NCBI RefSeq assembly: GCF_014904755.1
Contig: NZ_JACZFQ010000095.1
Location: 62,001 to 126,000 of the forward strand
Direction of reading: 5' to 3'
Length of the DNA stretch: 64,000 nt
DNA from: Neoluteolibacter marinus
GTDB taxonomy: Bacteria > Verrucomicrobiota > Verrucomicrobiia > Verrucomicrobiales > Akkermansiaceae
The translations under genes were made by a program, and so were the position numbers. Under the pieces are notes generated by a model, which had not been told where the DNA came from, did no database searches, and was given only the letters and a program-made list of their open reading frames with translations. Positions 44,535 through 54,800 of this stretch are shown in pieces (the first letter of the stretch is position 1; every line of letters starts with the position of its first letter).

Positions 44535-45092
44535 GTGCGCATCATAGCAGGAAAGGCCGGTCGCCTGGCCATCAAGGTTCCCAAGGCCGTGACCCGGCCG
44601 ACCACCGATTTCGTGCGGCAGGCGATCTTCTCGATCCTTGGTCCGCGGATCGAGGATGCCCGTGTGCTCGACCTGTTTTCCGGCTCGGGGGCGATCGGTC
44701 TCGAATCGCTCAGCCGCGGCGCTGCCTCCTGCGTGATGGTCGACGAACATCGCCAGGCGGAAATGGTCATCCGCGAGAACCTCGCCAAGGCTCGTCTCGA
44801 GGGCGGCAAGGTGGTGCGGGCCGATGTCCACGCCTGGGTCGCCCGCGACACCGGGCATTACGATCTGATTTTCGCGGATCCCCCCTATGCGAAGCATGTG
44901 GGCGACCGCGATCACCTCCGCGACCTGATGGGCAAGCCGCATTTGCGGGAACGCTTGGCCGACGGCGGATATCTGATCGCCGAGTGCTCCGCTTCTACCC
45001 GAAGTCCTGAAGCTGAAGGTTGGCAGCTTGAGGACCGCCGCGAGTATGGCAGCAGTGCCATCCTGCTTTACGCTCCAGCCGGTGCTTCCTAG
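44535..45092 (+). CDS. rsmD: 16S rRNA (guanine(966)-N2)-methyltransferase
   Basis: 185 residues, GTG start. N-terminal RIIAGKAGRLAIKVPK is the RsmD family start; RPTTDFVRQAIFSIL and the SAM-binding VLDLFSGSGAIGLESLSRG follow; catalytic FADPPYAKH. It methylates G966 of 16S rRNA during 30S assembly. The next gene, waaA, starts 10 bp later. Confidence 0.93.
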   Translation: MRIIAGKAGRLAIKVPKAVTRPTTDFVRQAIFSILGPRIEDARVLDLFSGSGAIGLESLSRGAASCVMVDEHRQAEMVIRENLAKARLEGGKVVRADVHAWVARDTGHYDLIFADPPYAKHVGDRDHLRDLMGKPHLRERLADGGYLIAECSASTRSPEAEGWQLEDRREYGSSAILLYAPAGAS

Positions 45093-45102
45093 CCTTGCCG
45101 CG

Positions 45103-46392
45103 ATGCCATTCCCGCTGGTCCTCGGGCTCTATCGCCTGCTTCTTCCGGTTTTCCTGATCCTGTCCTTGCCGGGATGGCTCTTGAGGATGGGGCGTCGAGG
45201 GGGCTTCGGCAGTGGCTTGAGGGAGCGGTTTTCAATCTACACCCGTGCGCTGGAGGACGAGCCATGCGGGGCCGTTCATCTGCACTCGGTGAGCGTGGGC
45301 GAAACCATGATCGCCATGAAGCTGATCCGTGCGTGGCAGCTTCACGAACCGGACAAGCGCTTCGTCGTGGCCGTGGGCACGGCAACCGGGCACGCCGTTG
45401 CCGTGAACGCGGATTTGCCGGGCGTTCGCGTCACCTACGCACCCGTCGACTTCCGGTGGTGTGTGCGCCGCTATCTGAACCGCTTCGAGCCGGCACAGAT
45501 CGTTCTCGTCGAGGGCGAGGCCTGGCCCCATTTGCTGATCGGCTGCAAGAAGCGCCACATCCCGGTGCGTCTCGTGAATGCAAGGCTCTCGCCACGATCG
45601 GAGCGTCGCTACCGGAAACTGGCGTCGTGGGTAAAACCCGTTTTCGGCATGTTGGATGCCGTTGCCGCCCAGGAGCCGGGAGACATCGAACGATGGGCGG
45701 CGATCGGGGTTGCCCCCGAGCGGATCAAGGTGACCGGAAGCTCGAAGTTCGACCCGGGGGCGGCGGCAAAGCCGGCACAGCGGCCTGAGTTTGCCCGCAT
45801 GCTGGCCGGCTTCGGGGCGGGCAGACCGGTGGTGCTGGCGGCCAGCACCCACGCAGGGGAGGAGGCATGGATCGGCAAGGCCGTGCGGGAGTGCGGGGCT
45901 CTGTTCGCGGTGGTCCCCCGGCATGCCGAGCGTCGCGAGGAGGTTCGGGCGGACCTGGAAAAGGCGGGCTTCGAAGTCGTGCAGCGGTCGGATTTCCATC
46001 CTCCGGATAACCCTGCCGTGGCGTGTTTCCTGATCGACAGCACCGGCGAGCTGCGCGACTGGACCGCGCACGCAGATCTCGTGGTCATCGGCAAGAGTAT
46101 CCTGGGAACCGGCGGGCAGAATCCCGCCGAGGCGATCCTCGCGGAGAAGCCGGTCTTGTTCGGGAAGCACATGGAAAACTTCGAACCCTTGGCCGCTGCT
46201 CTGGTGGAGCAGGGGGGAGCCATCCGGTTCAGCGGCATGGAGAGCTTGCAGGAGTCGGTCAGACAACTGGTTGCCACCCCGGAAGCGCGCTCGGAATGTT
46301 GCGCCCGTGCGTCCGCCGTGCTGCAAGGGCACGACGGCGCCACCGGCCGGATCCTCGACCTGTTAGGGGCGGCGGATGTCCGCCGGAGGTGA
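45103..46392 (+). CDS. waaA: 3-deoxy-D-manno-octulosonic acid transferase
   Basis: 429 residues. It adds Kdo to lipid A on the cytoplasmic face of the inner membrane. Motifs: N-terminal membrane anchor (LGLYRLLLPVFLILSL), the acceptor-side VHLHSVSVGETMIAMKLI, VEGEAWPHLLIGCKK (the catalytic Glu region), LAASTHAGEEAW and GTGGQNPAEAILAEKPVLFGKHMENF at the donor site. It implies an LPS-type outer membrane. ATG 45103 chosen, immediately before the anchor. Confidence 0.93.
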   Translation: MPFPLVLGLYRLLLPVFLILSLPGWLLRMGRRGGFGSGLRERFSIYTRALEDEPCGAVHLHSVSVGETMIAMKLIRAWQLHEPDKRFVVAVGTATGHAVAVNADLPGVRVTYAPVDFRWCVRRYLNRFEPAQIVLVEGEAWPHLLIGCKKRHIPVRLVNARLSPRSERRYRKLASWVKPVFGMLDAVAAQEPGDIERWAAIGVAPERIKVTGSSKFDPGAAAKPAQRPEFARMLAGFGAGRPVVLAASTHAGEEAWIGKAVRECGALFAVVPRHAERREEVRADLEKAGFEVVQRSDFHPPDNPAVACFLIDSTGELRDWTAHADLVVIGKSILGTGGQNPAEAILAEKPVLFGKHMENFEPLAAALVEQGGAIRFSGMESLQESVRQLVATPEARSECCARASAVLQGHDGATGRILDLLGAADVRRR

Positions 46393-46450
46393 CGTGAATT
46401 TATCGCAAGGTGAGTTTGTCATTTCGAGATGGCCCGCTAGGGTTCGCGAC

Positions 46451-47998
46451 GTGAGTGAACCCTCTGATGAGCTGGCAAAGCGCCTGCTGTCCGCATTCGA
46501 ACTGGGCCCCTCGTGGGCACGGGGCGATGCACCGGCGAAAAAGTATCCTGCCCGTGACGACGATGCCCCGCGCGAGCGGAGGGATCGCGATGACCGCGGC
46601 CACCGCGACGGTGGCGGACGACGTGAGTTCCGCGGGGGCGGGGGAGACCGCGGCAAGGGGGGCTACCGGCCACCGCGCGGCGGAGGGCGCCGCCAGGGAG
46701 GTGGGCGCGACTTCGAACCGCGCGAGCTTCCTCAGCCGGCGCATGGCGTGCGGGTGAGCATAGTCCCGGCCGCCGAGGCGGTGCACCTGGTGGTGCGGGA
46801 AATCCATCACGTCGCCCGGGTCTATTCGCTCTATGATGTCTCACAGATTCTCCTCGCGGGACGGGAGCGGTATCACCTCCAGTTTTCCGTTTCCGACAAG
46901 GTCGGCCCGCTTTTCAAGAGCAAGAACGGCGACTCGCTGTGGCTGACCAAGGACGAGGCGATCGCGCACTTCTGGCAATCCGAGGCGGCCTCGGAGCTCT
47001 ACGAGTCGGAAGAAGTCGAGACCGACCCGCCGTCCGGCAACTTCCAGGTGGTGGCCCGCTGCGGGATGAGCGGCGAGTGGCTCGGACCGCCGAATTTCCA
47101 TTCCTACCAGACGACGCTGCGCCGCATTCACCGCGAGCAGTTTTCGAACATGCCCTTCGAAGCCTACGCGTCGCGGGTCCGCACCGAGCGGGGTGAGGAG
47201 GCGGTGAACGCATGGCTCGACACGATGCGCAAGCGTGTTCGCTGGCGTCCGAAGGGCGCGGATGACGAGGCCTGGAGTTTTGACCGCAGCGAGATCGAGC
47301 GGGACTTCGCCACCGGCAAATTCGCCGAGATGTTCGAGGAAGTCCGCGGGACGGAAGTGAGCGGCGACATTCCGGCACGGAACCTTTCGGTGGGCCTGCT
47401 GGCATGCGTCCGGATCGCGACCTCGCATGCCCGGAAGCATCCTGCGATTCTCATCCCGATGATTTGCCGGCTACTCGAAGCCGAACACCTCTCCGTCTTC
47501 AAACGGGAAGGCAAGCTCTTCACCGGTCCTGCGCGCCCGCATCCGCTGACCACCGATGCGAAGCTCGCGGAGCGTCCCGCGGCCATCGTCGAATGGCTCG
47601 AGGCCAACCCGGACAAGAAGCTTTCCGACCTTTGGACGGCGATGCTTCCGGAAGGGCAAACCGAGCCGGGCAAGGAGTGGTTTGCCGATCTGTTCTGGCT
47701 GTTGACCCAGGGTCACGTGCTGCTCTTTGCGGACGACTTGCTGGTCTTGCCGAAGCGCCGCGCCCCCCAAGGTGCGGCGGCCGCAGCTCCTGCGGCGGCC
47801 AAGGGAGCCAAGAAGAAAAAGCGCAAGAAGCGCCGCAAGGGGCGCCGCCGTCGCGTCACGTTCGAAAACCCGGCCAAGATGGTTCGCACGATCAGCCGTA
47901 TGTCGCCCTCGGCCCTCAAGCGCCTCCGCGGTCCCGCGCTCTTGTGGCGACGACGACTCGAGAAGCGGGGACGGATCGCGTCGCTACTCGACGAATGA
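46451..47998 (+). CDS. RG-rich, basic-tailed protein of unknown function (possible nucleic-acid binder)
   Basis: 515 residues from a GTG at 46451; an ATG at 46376 would overlap waaA. Residues about 25-95 are low-complexity Arg/Gly/Asp (DDDAPRERRDRDDRGHRD, REFRGGGGDRGKGG), like RGG boxes. A folded centre (VREIHHVARVYSLYDVSQI; PVSGNF-like and GMSGEWLGPPNFHSYQ) follows, then WFADLFWLLTQGHVLLFADDLLVLPK. The C-terminus is a Lys/Arg stretch (KKKKRKKRRKGRRRR) plus a short helical tail. The two charged flanks suggest RNA or ribosome interaction; this is inference. Terminal hairpin at 48005. Confidence 0.72.
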   Translation: MSEPSDELAKRLLSAFELGPSWARGDAPAKKYPARDDDAPRERRDRDDRGHRDGGGRREFRGGGGDRGKGGYRPPRGGGRRQGGGRDFEPRELPQPAHGVRVSIVPAAEAVHLVVREIHHVARVYSLYDVSQILLAGRERYHLQFSVSDKVGPLFKSKNGDSLWLTKDEAIAHFWQSEAASELYESEEVETDPPSGNFQVVARCGMSGEWLGPPNFHSYQTTLRRIHREQFSNMPFEAYASRVRTERGEEAVNAWLDTMRKRVRWRPKGADDEAWSFDRSEIERDFATGKFAEMFEEVRGTEVSGDIPARNLSVGLLACVRIATSHARKHPAILIPMICRLLEAEHLSVFKREGKLFTGPARPHPLTTDAKLAERPAAIVEWLEANPDKKLSDLWTAMLPEGQTEPGKEWFADLFWLLTQGHVLLFADDLLVLPKRRAPQGAAAAAPAAAKGAKKKKRKKRRKGRRRRVTFENPAKMVRTISRMSPSALKRLRGPALLWRRRLEKRGRIASLLDE

Positions 47999-48004
47999 TC
48001 CTCG

Positions 48005-48030
48005 GCTGCCCGGGATCAGCCCCGGGCAGC
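48005..48030. terminator. Strong hairpin between convergent genes
   Basis: GCTGCCCGGG-ATCAGC-CCCGGGCAGC: a perfect 10-bp stem and 6-nt loop, seven bases after the RG-rich gene stop and 29 bp from the LMW-phosphatase stop. No T tract on either side, so its terminator function is inferred from position only. Confidence 0.45.
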
Positions 48031-48058
48031 ACGCCGGACATTCAAAGAGAGTCTCGGA

Positions 48059-48541
48059 TCAACTGCTGAGGCGCTCCAGCAGACCGCCGCAGGCATCCTC
48101 GACGATGTCGGCGACGTGCTCGAATCCGGCATCGCCCCCGTAGTAGGGATCCGGGACATGGTCGGCCTCGATGTCCTGGCAATAGTCCACGAGCAGCTGG
48201 ATTTTGTTCCGGAACGAGCCGTCGCGATCGAGCCGGCGGAGATCGGACAAGTTCTCCTGATCCGCGGCTAGGATGAGATCGAAGTCGACCAGATCCGCGA
48301 CACGAAACTGCCGCGAGCGGCCGGCGATCGGGTAGCCGCGGCGGCGCAAGGTTTCCGCCATGCGTGGATCGGGCCCCTTGCCGGCGTGAAAGCCGATCGT
48401 GCCGGCGGAATCGATTTCGATGCGTTTGTTGAGACCTGCTTCATCGACCATCTTGCGGAAGACAATCTCAGCGGCAGGGGAACGGCAGATGTTCCCCATG
48501 CAGACGAAGAGAACACGGTAGGGCTTGCGGTCGGCGGGCAT
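48059..48541 (-). CDS. Low-molecular-weight protein tyrosine phosphatase family
   Basis: 160 residues. P-loop VCMGNICRSPAAEIVF gives C-x5-R; the general acid is in HVPDPYYGGD near the C-terminus; DSAGTIGFHAGKGPDPRM is the conserved middle. Bacterial members regulate exopolysaccharide tyrosine kinases or dephosphorylate small proteins. ATG 48541 chosen (MPADRKPYRVLFVCMGN); the longer frame adds 18 residues. Divergent from the sulfatase at 48562, with only 20 bp between the starts. Confidence 0.92.
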   Translation of the reverse strand: MPADRKPYRVLFVCMGNICRSPAAEIVFRKMVDEAGLNKRIEIDSAGTIGFHAGKGPDPRMAETLRRRGYPIAGRSRQFRVADLVDFDLILAADQENLSDLRRLDRDGSFRNKIQLLVDYCQDIEADHVPDPYYGGDAGFEHVADIVEDACGGLLERLSS

Positions 48542-48561
48542 CGGGTGGAAAAGCTTTCCCC

Positions 48562-50367
48562 ATGCTCCGAATTCCCGTCCTGGCGGCAATCGCAAAGATC
48601 CTGTCGACCCTTGCCTTCGCCGCCGGCCCGAATGTCATCCTGGTGATGACGGACGACCAAGGCTACGGCGACCTGTCGTGCCACGGCAGCCCGCATGTGA
48701 AAACGCCAGCACTTGATGTTTTCCGCAGCGAGTCCACCTCGCTCGACCATTTCTTCGTCAGCCCGACCTGCGCCCCGACCCGGTCCGCTCTCATGACCGG
48801 CTTGCACGAGTTCAGTTGCGGCATCAGCCACACCATCATGGGCCGCAGCTTGCTGCGGCCGGGAATCCCGACGATGCCGGAAATGTTCCGCGCCGCCGGC
48901 TACCGGACCGGGATCTTCGGCAAGTGGCACCTGGGCGACAACGTCCCATGCCGGCCCGAGGACAGGGGATTCGATGATGTCTTCGTGCATGGCGGCGGCG
49001 GCATCGGCCAGACGCCCGACTACTGGGGCAACGGCTACTTCGACCCGATGATCCGCCGCCGCGGTGGATGGGAGAAGACGAGTGGCTATTGCACCGATGT
49101 CTTTTTCAAGGAAGCAAGGGCATGGATGGAGAAGCAGATCGGGGAGCAGCAGCCCTTTTTCCTCTACCTCGCGACCAACGCACCCCATGCCCCGTACATC
49201 CCACCGGTAAAAGGCTCGAAGCTGAGCGGTCCCGCGGCGTTTCACGCGATGATCGAGAGCATCGACTCGAACTTCAAGATGCTGATGGATGCCCTCGAAA
49301 AATCCGGAGCTGCCACCAACACCGTGGTGATTTTCATGACCGACAACGGTTCCGCCGTGGGCGCCTGGAATGCCGGCATGAAAGGGAAGAAGGGGACTCC
49401 CGATGAGGGCGGGGTGCGGGTTCCCTGCTTCGTGCGCTGGCCGGGCAAAGTCGCGGCGGGCAAGGTGGTTCCTGAACTGGCGGCCCACATTGATCTGCTG
49501 CCGACCCTGACCAGCCTGTGCGGCGTGCCTCGACCGGAAGGGTGGACGGGTGACGGCGCGGATCTCGCGAAGGCGCTGCTCGGCGAGGACGCATTTCCGC
49601 AGGGCCGGACCTTCTTCACCCAAGTGGGGCGCTGGCCGGGAGACGCCGCGGCGGGACGCTTCAAGGGACAGAATTTCTCGGTCAGGGACGGCCGGTGGCG
49701 CCTGGTCGGACTGGAGCTGTTCGACATGGTTTCGGATCCGGGCCAGAAAACGGACCTGTTCCGGAGCGAACCCAAGCAAGCCCAGCGCCTGCTCACCGAG
49801 TATGGCCGCTGGTGGAACCGGGTGTTTCCGGTGGTGAGGGAGCCGGTGCGCTACCGCGTGGGAAGCGACGATCAGGCAGTCGTTCGTCTGACCGCCCACG
49901 ACTGGTGGCCGTCCAAGGAAGCCGAATCGCGCGGGGCGGAGTCGTTGGTGACGCATGATGCGATCCGGAAGTTCCTCAAGGCGCGCCAGGTCGCCGGCAC
50001 CCGCAACCCGCTTCCAGCGACGTCGGGGCATTGGAAGATCGACGTGGTGCAAGAGGGCAACTACGAGCTCTCGTTTTCGCTGGTTCCGCCTGAAGCCGAA
50101 GCCGCGGAGCGGACCGCGATCGGACAATTGAATGCCGGTCTCGCCCATATCCGTGCGGGCCAGGAGGAGCTGCAGCTGGAGGTGCAAAAGGGGGCGACCT
50201 CGATCCGCATTCCGATCGACCTGGATCCCGGCCCCGTCGATCTCGAGGTCTGGCTCGACGGGCAATTGCTGAACGACCGGATCCTCGGCGCCTTCTTCGT
50301 GACGATGGAGCGCAAGGGCCCGCGAAAAGCGCCGAAACCGGAGATTCACGCGAAGCCGCTGAAATAG
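48562..50367 (+). CDS. Secreted sulfatase with formylglycine-type active site
   Basis: 601 residues with a short signal sequence (LAAIAKILSTLAFAAG). Catalytic region: VILVMTDDQGYGDLSCHG (metal Asp pair) and SPTCAPTRSALMTG, a CxPTR version of the CxPSR formylglycine motif; then FGKWHLGD, and ATNAPHAPYIPP and IFMTDNGSAVGAWN for the rest of the metal site. An arylsulfatase-type hydrolase of sulfated polysaccharide, as common in Verrucomicrobiota. It needs a formylglycine-generating enzyme; an FGE-like protein is partly encoded at the left edge. The last about 120 residues are extra and beta-rich. Confidence 0.92.
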   Translation: MLRIPVLAAIAKILSTLAFAAGPNVILVMTDDQGYGDLSCHGSPHVKTPALDVFRSESTSLDHFFVSPTCAPTRSALMTGLHEFSCGISHTIMGRSLLRPGIPTMPEMFRAAGYRTGIFGKWHLGDNVPCRPEDRGFDDVFVHGGGGIGQTPDYWGNGYFDPMIRRRGGWEKTSGYCTDVFFKEARAWMEKQIGEQQPFFLYLATNAPHAPYIPPVKGSKLSGPAAFHAMIESIDSNFKMLMDALEKSGAATNTVVIFMTDNGSAVGAWNAGMKGKKGTPDEGGVRVPCFVRWPGKVAAGKVVPELAAHIDLLPTLTSLCGVPRPEGWTGDGADLAKALLGEDAFPQGRTFFTQVGRWPGDAAAGRFKGQNFSVRDGRWRLVGLELFDMVSDPGQKTDLFRSEPKQAQRLLTEYGRWWNRVFPVVREPVRYRVGSDDQAVVRLTAHDWWPSKEAESRGAESLVTHDAIRKFLKARQVAGTRNPLPATSGHWKIDVVQEGNYELSFSLVPPEAEAAERTAIGQLNAGLAHIRAGQEELQLEVQKGATSIRIPIDLDPGPVDLEVWLDGQLLNDRILGAFFVTMERKGPRKAPKPEIHAKPLK

Positions 50368-50425
50368 CCGGCGCCCGCGCAACTTCGTCGAGATTGGAGG
50401 GTTGGTGCGGCGAGTACACATCACC

Positions 50426-51796
50426 ATGAAAAACACCGCCACCATCGGAATCGCGGCCATGCTCGTCGGAGCAGCCGGAGGCTATCTCGCCGGCAAATCC
50501 GGCGCGCCTGACAATGACGCGACCGCGTCCGCCGACGCGATCATCGAGACCAAGACCCGGGTTCGCCCCGGGAATTCGGCTGCTGGAGGCTCGGCCAAGC
50601 AGCGGGTCCGCAACCTCGACGAGATCCTCCGCGAACCCGGCCAATTGGCGCGCATGCAATCGCTGATGGACCTTTACGCGGGGATGGATGCGTCGCAGCT
50701 GGAGGCGGAGGCGGCCAAGCTCGACAGCCTGCCGATGGCGCAGCGGATCATGGCCTCGTTCCTGCTGTTCGGCCGCTGGGCCGAGATCGACCCGCAGGGT
50801 GCGCTCGCCCATTCGAACACGATGGGCATGGGCGGGATGTTCGTGCGCCCGACCATTCTCCAGAGCTGGGCCAGCGTTGATCCCGAGAATGCGGCGAAGT
50901 ATTTCTCCGAGAACCCGCGTGAGTTCGCGATGATGGGCGGCTTCGGCGGCGGGCGTGGCCCGGGCGGCGAAAGCGGTGCCTCGGTCATCGCCGCGGAGTG
51001 GGCCAAGCTCGATCCCGATGCGGCTCTGGCTTGGGCGAATACCCTCGACGGCCGCGACAAGAGCAGCGCCTTGAACTCGGTGATCAGCGAGATCGCCTCG
51101 AGCGACCCGTCCAAGGCCGCCCAGGTTGCCGCGACCATGAGCGGTGACGATCAGGTCCGCGCCTACGGCGAAATTGCCAGCAAGTGGGCGAGCTCCGATT
51201 TCTCCGCCGCGGAAGCGTGGATTCAAAGCCTTCCCGCCGATGCCCGTGACCGCGCGATGTCCGAAGCCTTGCAAAGTCTCGCCGCGACCGACCCGGAAGG
51301 GGCGGCCGCCAAGCTCGCGAACATCCCCGCAGGCAATGATCGGGATCGTGCACTGAGCGACATCGCCGGTGCCTGGGCCCGGACCGACCCGGCGTCTGCC
51401 GCGGCATGGGTGGCACAGCAAAACCCCGAAGATCCGGACGATGCGGTCCGCTCGGTGGTTTCCACCTGGGCCAACCAGGACAGTGCCGCCACCTTGAACT
51501 GGATCAACAGCCAGCCGCAGGGCGAGCTCCGTGACGAGGCGACCCAAACCTTCATTTGGTCGAACCGGACCGCGGATCCGCAGCAGTCGATCCAGCTCGC
51601 CGAGTCGATTTCCGACGACCGCAGCCGCGAGCGCAGCATCGGCATCGCCGCCATGCGCTGGATGCGGGAAGACCGCGAAGCCGCCACCAATTACATCCAG
51701 GAGTCGACAACCCTGAGCGACGAAGCCAAGCAGCGGCTGATCGAAGGTCGCGGCGGCAACCGCGGCGGTCGTGGCCCGGGTGGCCGTGGTCGCTGA
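50426..51796 (+). CDS. Exported repeat protein with about nine degenerate WAxxDPxxA repeats
   Basis: 456 residues with an N-terminal membrane segment (TATIGIAAMLVGAAGGYLAG). The body is a row of roughly 30-35-residue helical repeats with the core W-A-x-x-D-P-x-x-A: WAEIDPQGALAH, WASVDPENAAKY, WAKLDPDAALAWA, WASSDFSAAEAW, WARTDPASAAAW, WANQDSAATLNW. It ends in a Gly/Arg tail (RGGNRGGRGPGGRGR). TPR/HEAT-like solenoid, probably a protein-binding scaffold on the periplasmic side. ATG 50426 chosen. A strong terminator follows. Confidence 0.75.
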   Translation: MKNTATIGIAAMLVGAAGGYLAGKSGAPDNDATASADAIIETKTRVRPGNSAAGGSAKQRVRNLDEILREPGQLARMQSLMDLYAGMDASQLEAEAAKLDSLPMAQRIMASFLLFGRWAEIDPQGALAHSNTMGMGGMFVRPTILQSWASVDPENAAKYFSENPREFAMMGGFGGGRGPGGESGASVIAAEWAKLDPDAALAWANTLDGRDKSSALNSVISEIASSDPSKAAQVAATMSGDDQVRAYGEIASKWASSDFSAAEAWIQSLPADARDRAMSEALQSLAATDPEGAAAKLANIPAGNDRDRALSDIAGAWARTDPASAAAWVAQQNPEDPDDAVRSVVSTWANQDSAATLNWINSQPQGELRDEATQTFIWSNRTADPQQSIQLAESISDDRSRERSIGIAAMRWMREDREAATNYIQESTTLSDEAKQRLIEGRGGNRGGRGPGGRGR

Positions 51797-51820
51797 GGAC
51801 CTCGGCATCGAATTCCTCGA

Positions 51821-51858
51821 CCGTAGCTGGCTTGGGTTGCCGGCTACGGTCTTTTTTT
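51821..51858 (+). terminator. Intrinsic terminator of the WAxxDP-repeat gene
   Basis: CCGTAGCTGG pairs with CCGGCTACGG (10 bp, one G-U) around a 9-nt loop, followed by TCTTTTTTTG. Located 24 bp after the stop and 6 bp before the stop of the convergent matrixin-like gene. Confidence 0.85.
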
Positions 51859-51864
51859 GCTCCG

Positions 51865-54800
51865 TCAGTTGGACAATTCGTAGACGACCCTCAAAAAGCG
51901 GGCATTCCCGCTTCGCGCGACTTCAAAGCCTCCTTCGATCTCGACAACGCCTTCGCGAGTCCAGTTCCCGAGCGCATCTGAAGTCTCGGCGGAAAGGTGG
52001 ATTCCCGGTGGTGGCGATGGCACCATGAGACGCAGGGTGTCTTGTGTGATTTCCGGAACCAGGCGAGGCAAGGAGCTCGCGTCCGTTGGCAAGGTTCCAA
52101 ATGCAAACTCGCTCGCGTTGTCCCATCCGTCCTGATCCGGATCGAATCCAGATGAAGCTTCGGGACTGTCAGGATCAAGGAAGGTGGCGATCCACGCGCG
52201 GTAGGCCGAAACGATTTCGAAGATCCCACTCGTTCCACCCGTGAATCCGGGTGTCGTGACTGTTGCCGTGACCAGATAAGTTCCCACCTCGACGGGCAGT
52301 GCCGCGGTTCCGTCGTAGGTCATCTCCACCGCCAGGCCCTCGGGCTGGGTCGAAACGGTCGCGGACTTCGGGGAACCATCGTAGGTCACCACGAGATCCG
52401 ATAGCATGACTGCGGCCACCTGCGGATCGTCGATGGTGAGGCTGACGCTGGACGGAGTCCCCAAGGCGAAGCCCACGGCGGACGGCGGGACTTGCAGCAG
52501 CATGGTTTCGCGACCTTCGGGAATGCCGTCGTCAACCGCCGAGAAAATCTTGGAGTAACTGGTTTCACCGGCTGGAAGCGTGAACGAAATCACCTCGTCC
52601 AGGTCGGATTCCGAGGCGCTGCCTGAAACGTCCGGCTCCATCGTGACGTCGCGGACCAAAGGGAGGGGGGTCGACATCCACAGGGTCACCGCGGTTCCGG
52701 GATCCCCTTCGACGAGGGAATTGCCGGAAGCCGTGAGGCTGACGTAGGGACTGAATGCATCAGCCGTCGGAAGTTCCGGGAAGTATTTCACGTTGTCGAT
52801 GTGCCAACCACTGCGCCCGACGTATCTGTTGTGGGCGAGGATCCAGCGGAAGCGGAGGGAGTCGCCCGCCCACGCGGACGGGAGCAGCACCCTCGTGGTG
52901 ATGTAGCCGTAGGAGTTGTCGGTCCAGGCCTCGCGGTTCTTGATCGAGGAATCGACCTTCTTGCCGATCGACCCGTTGTAGTCGCCGCCGGTGACCGTCG
53001 CGGAAGAGTTCATCAGGTCGAACCACTCGCCACCGTTGCGGCAGACTTCCAGCACCCCGCCATCATAGCCCGCCTCATGGTTGTAGCTGTGTCGGAATTC
53101 GAAGACGCCCCCGGTTGTCCCGGCGACGACCGCCGGTGTGGTCAGGATCGCGTCTCCCTGATACAGGACGGCGGGGGAATAGATGGCATTCGGCGGACTG
53201 TCCGGATTGTTGGCCTGGATCACCCACGGGCTCCCCGAGCCGACGGTGACGCTGCCCCAACCGGCTGGCAGACTGGTGTCATCATCGAAGTTCTCGTCGA
53301 GCCCCGGAGCGTCCGGGACTGAACCCAATGTTAGCTCAAACGGCAGCACGTCGGAGTAGCCGTTCGCGGTGACCTGGAGGTCAAAGGAAACCGTGCCACC
53401 CGTCGACCCGGCGGCGGCGAAGGTGAAAAGACCTTCCGCCGATTCGCCCGGCGCCAGGGAGCCAAGCTCGACAGCACCCTCAAAGATCGTGGCTCCAGCG
53501 GGGCCAGAGAGCACGATCGAGATATTCTCGGCGACCAGACCTCCCTCATTGGTAAATGTGATCCCATAGCGCACCGTTTCATCCGGATCCGGCACACCGT
53601 TGCCGCCGCTGTTCGACTCGGCGTCGAGCCGCCTGGCCGTGACCTCCACCCGCGGCAGCAATGCGGCTTCGATCAAGCTGACTTCCATGCGGTAAAGCTG
53701 AGCCCGGTCGGTGGTGCCGCCCCGGACACGGATGTAGTGGATTCCGTCGGAGGGAAGGGGAAATGCAACGATTTGCTCGGTCTCACCGGCGGGCATGGAC
53801 GCGGAAGCCGCCTCCACCGAAGATCCGTTGGCACCGATCAATTCCAGAACCAGATCTTGTTGGATCGTGGGATCAAAGGCGCTGCCGGCACTACAGCTGC
53901 CATCAGAGTTCTGGGCACCCTCAAGGTAAGTGTCCACTGCGGGATCCGCTGGTTGGATCGGATCCGATGGAATGATCCGGATGGTCACCGCCTGGTTGCG
54001 GGTCCCGGTAAATGCGAAGTAGTCGAGATCGGTGTTATCGTCGATGCTCAGCCACTCCCACACCGAGGTCTGTCCTTCGACGAGATCGATGGAGGTCGCA
54101 TTGGCCGCGGAATCATTCGTCCGGAGAGCTCCGTGGACTTCCAGCGGATCGCCGTAGTTCCGCTGGTGGGAATAGATATCGTCGAACTGGGAACCGCGGA
54201 AGCTGATGTTGACGAAGGGCTCCATCAGCTTTGTCTGGTTGACCGGGCAGACGTGGGCCAAGCCCAGCGAGTGGCCGATTTCGTGCTCGAGGATATTCCT
54301 GAGCCGGATCGAGGTATTGCCGATATTGGTGTAATAACTATCCGCGGTATCGATGACCACGTCGCCATTGTCCGGGTAGTAGGCGTAGGCCAGAACGTTG
54401 CTGTTCCCGTCGATCCGGTGCCCGCTCAAGCGGATGTCGCCACGGGTGCCGACGACGCCCCAGTCGCTGCTTCCGCTGGAACTGTCAATGGAGACACCGT
54501 CGTCGTTTTCCTCGTACACAAACTGCAGGCCTGAAATATCGGCGAGGTTGTCGAACACCGCCTGGAAGACGGAGAACCACGGTTGATCCCTGGGATCTCC
54601 GGTGGCACTCCCGCCATAGAGTTCGGTCATCCGCGCCCGCAGGCTGCTGGTGTCGGTTGACTCCGTCGGATCAGTGGATGAGATCGGGGTTCCGTCGGGG
54701 ACAATGCTCCACGTGAGAGTGACCGGCTGGCCCTGAACGCCCTGTCCGGACCCGTTGACCGCCGTCCTGGACCAGCGGTCGGCCACGCGCAGGGCCTTGA

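Noticed and set aside
48268-51808. Minus-strand ORFs of 730 and 610 codons opposite the sulfatase and the repeat protein
   Set aside because: Shadow frames; the only real part is the LMW phosphatase, which is read in another frame and ends at 48059.
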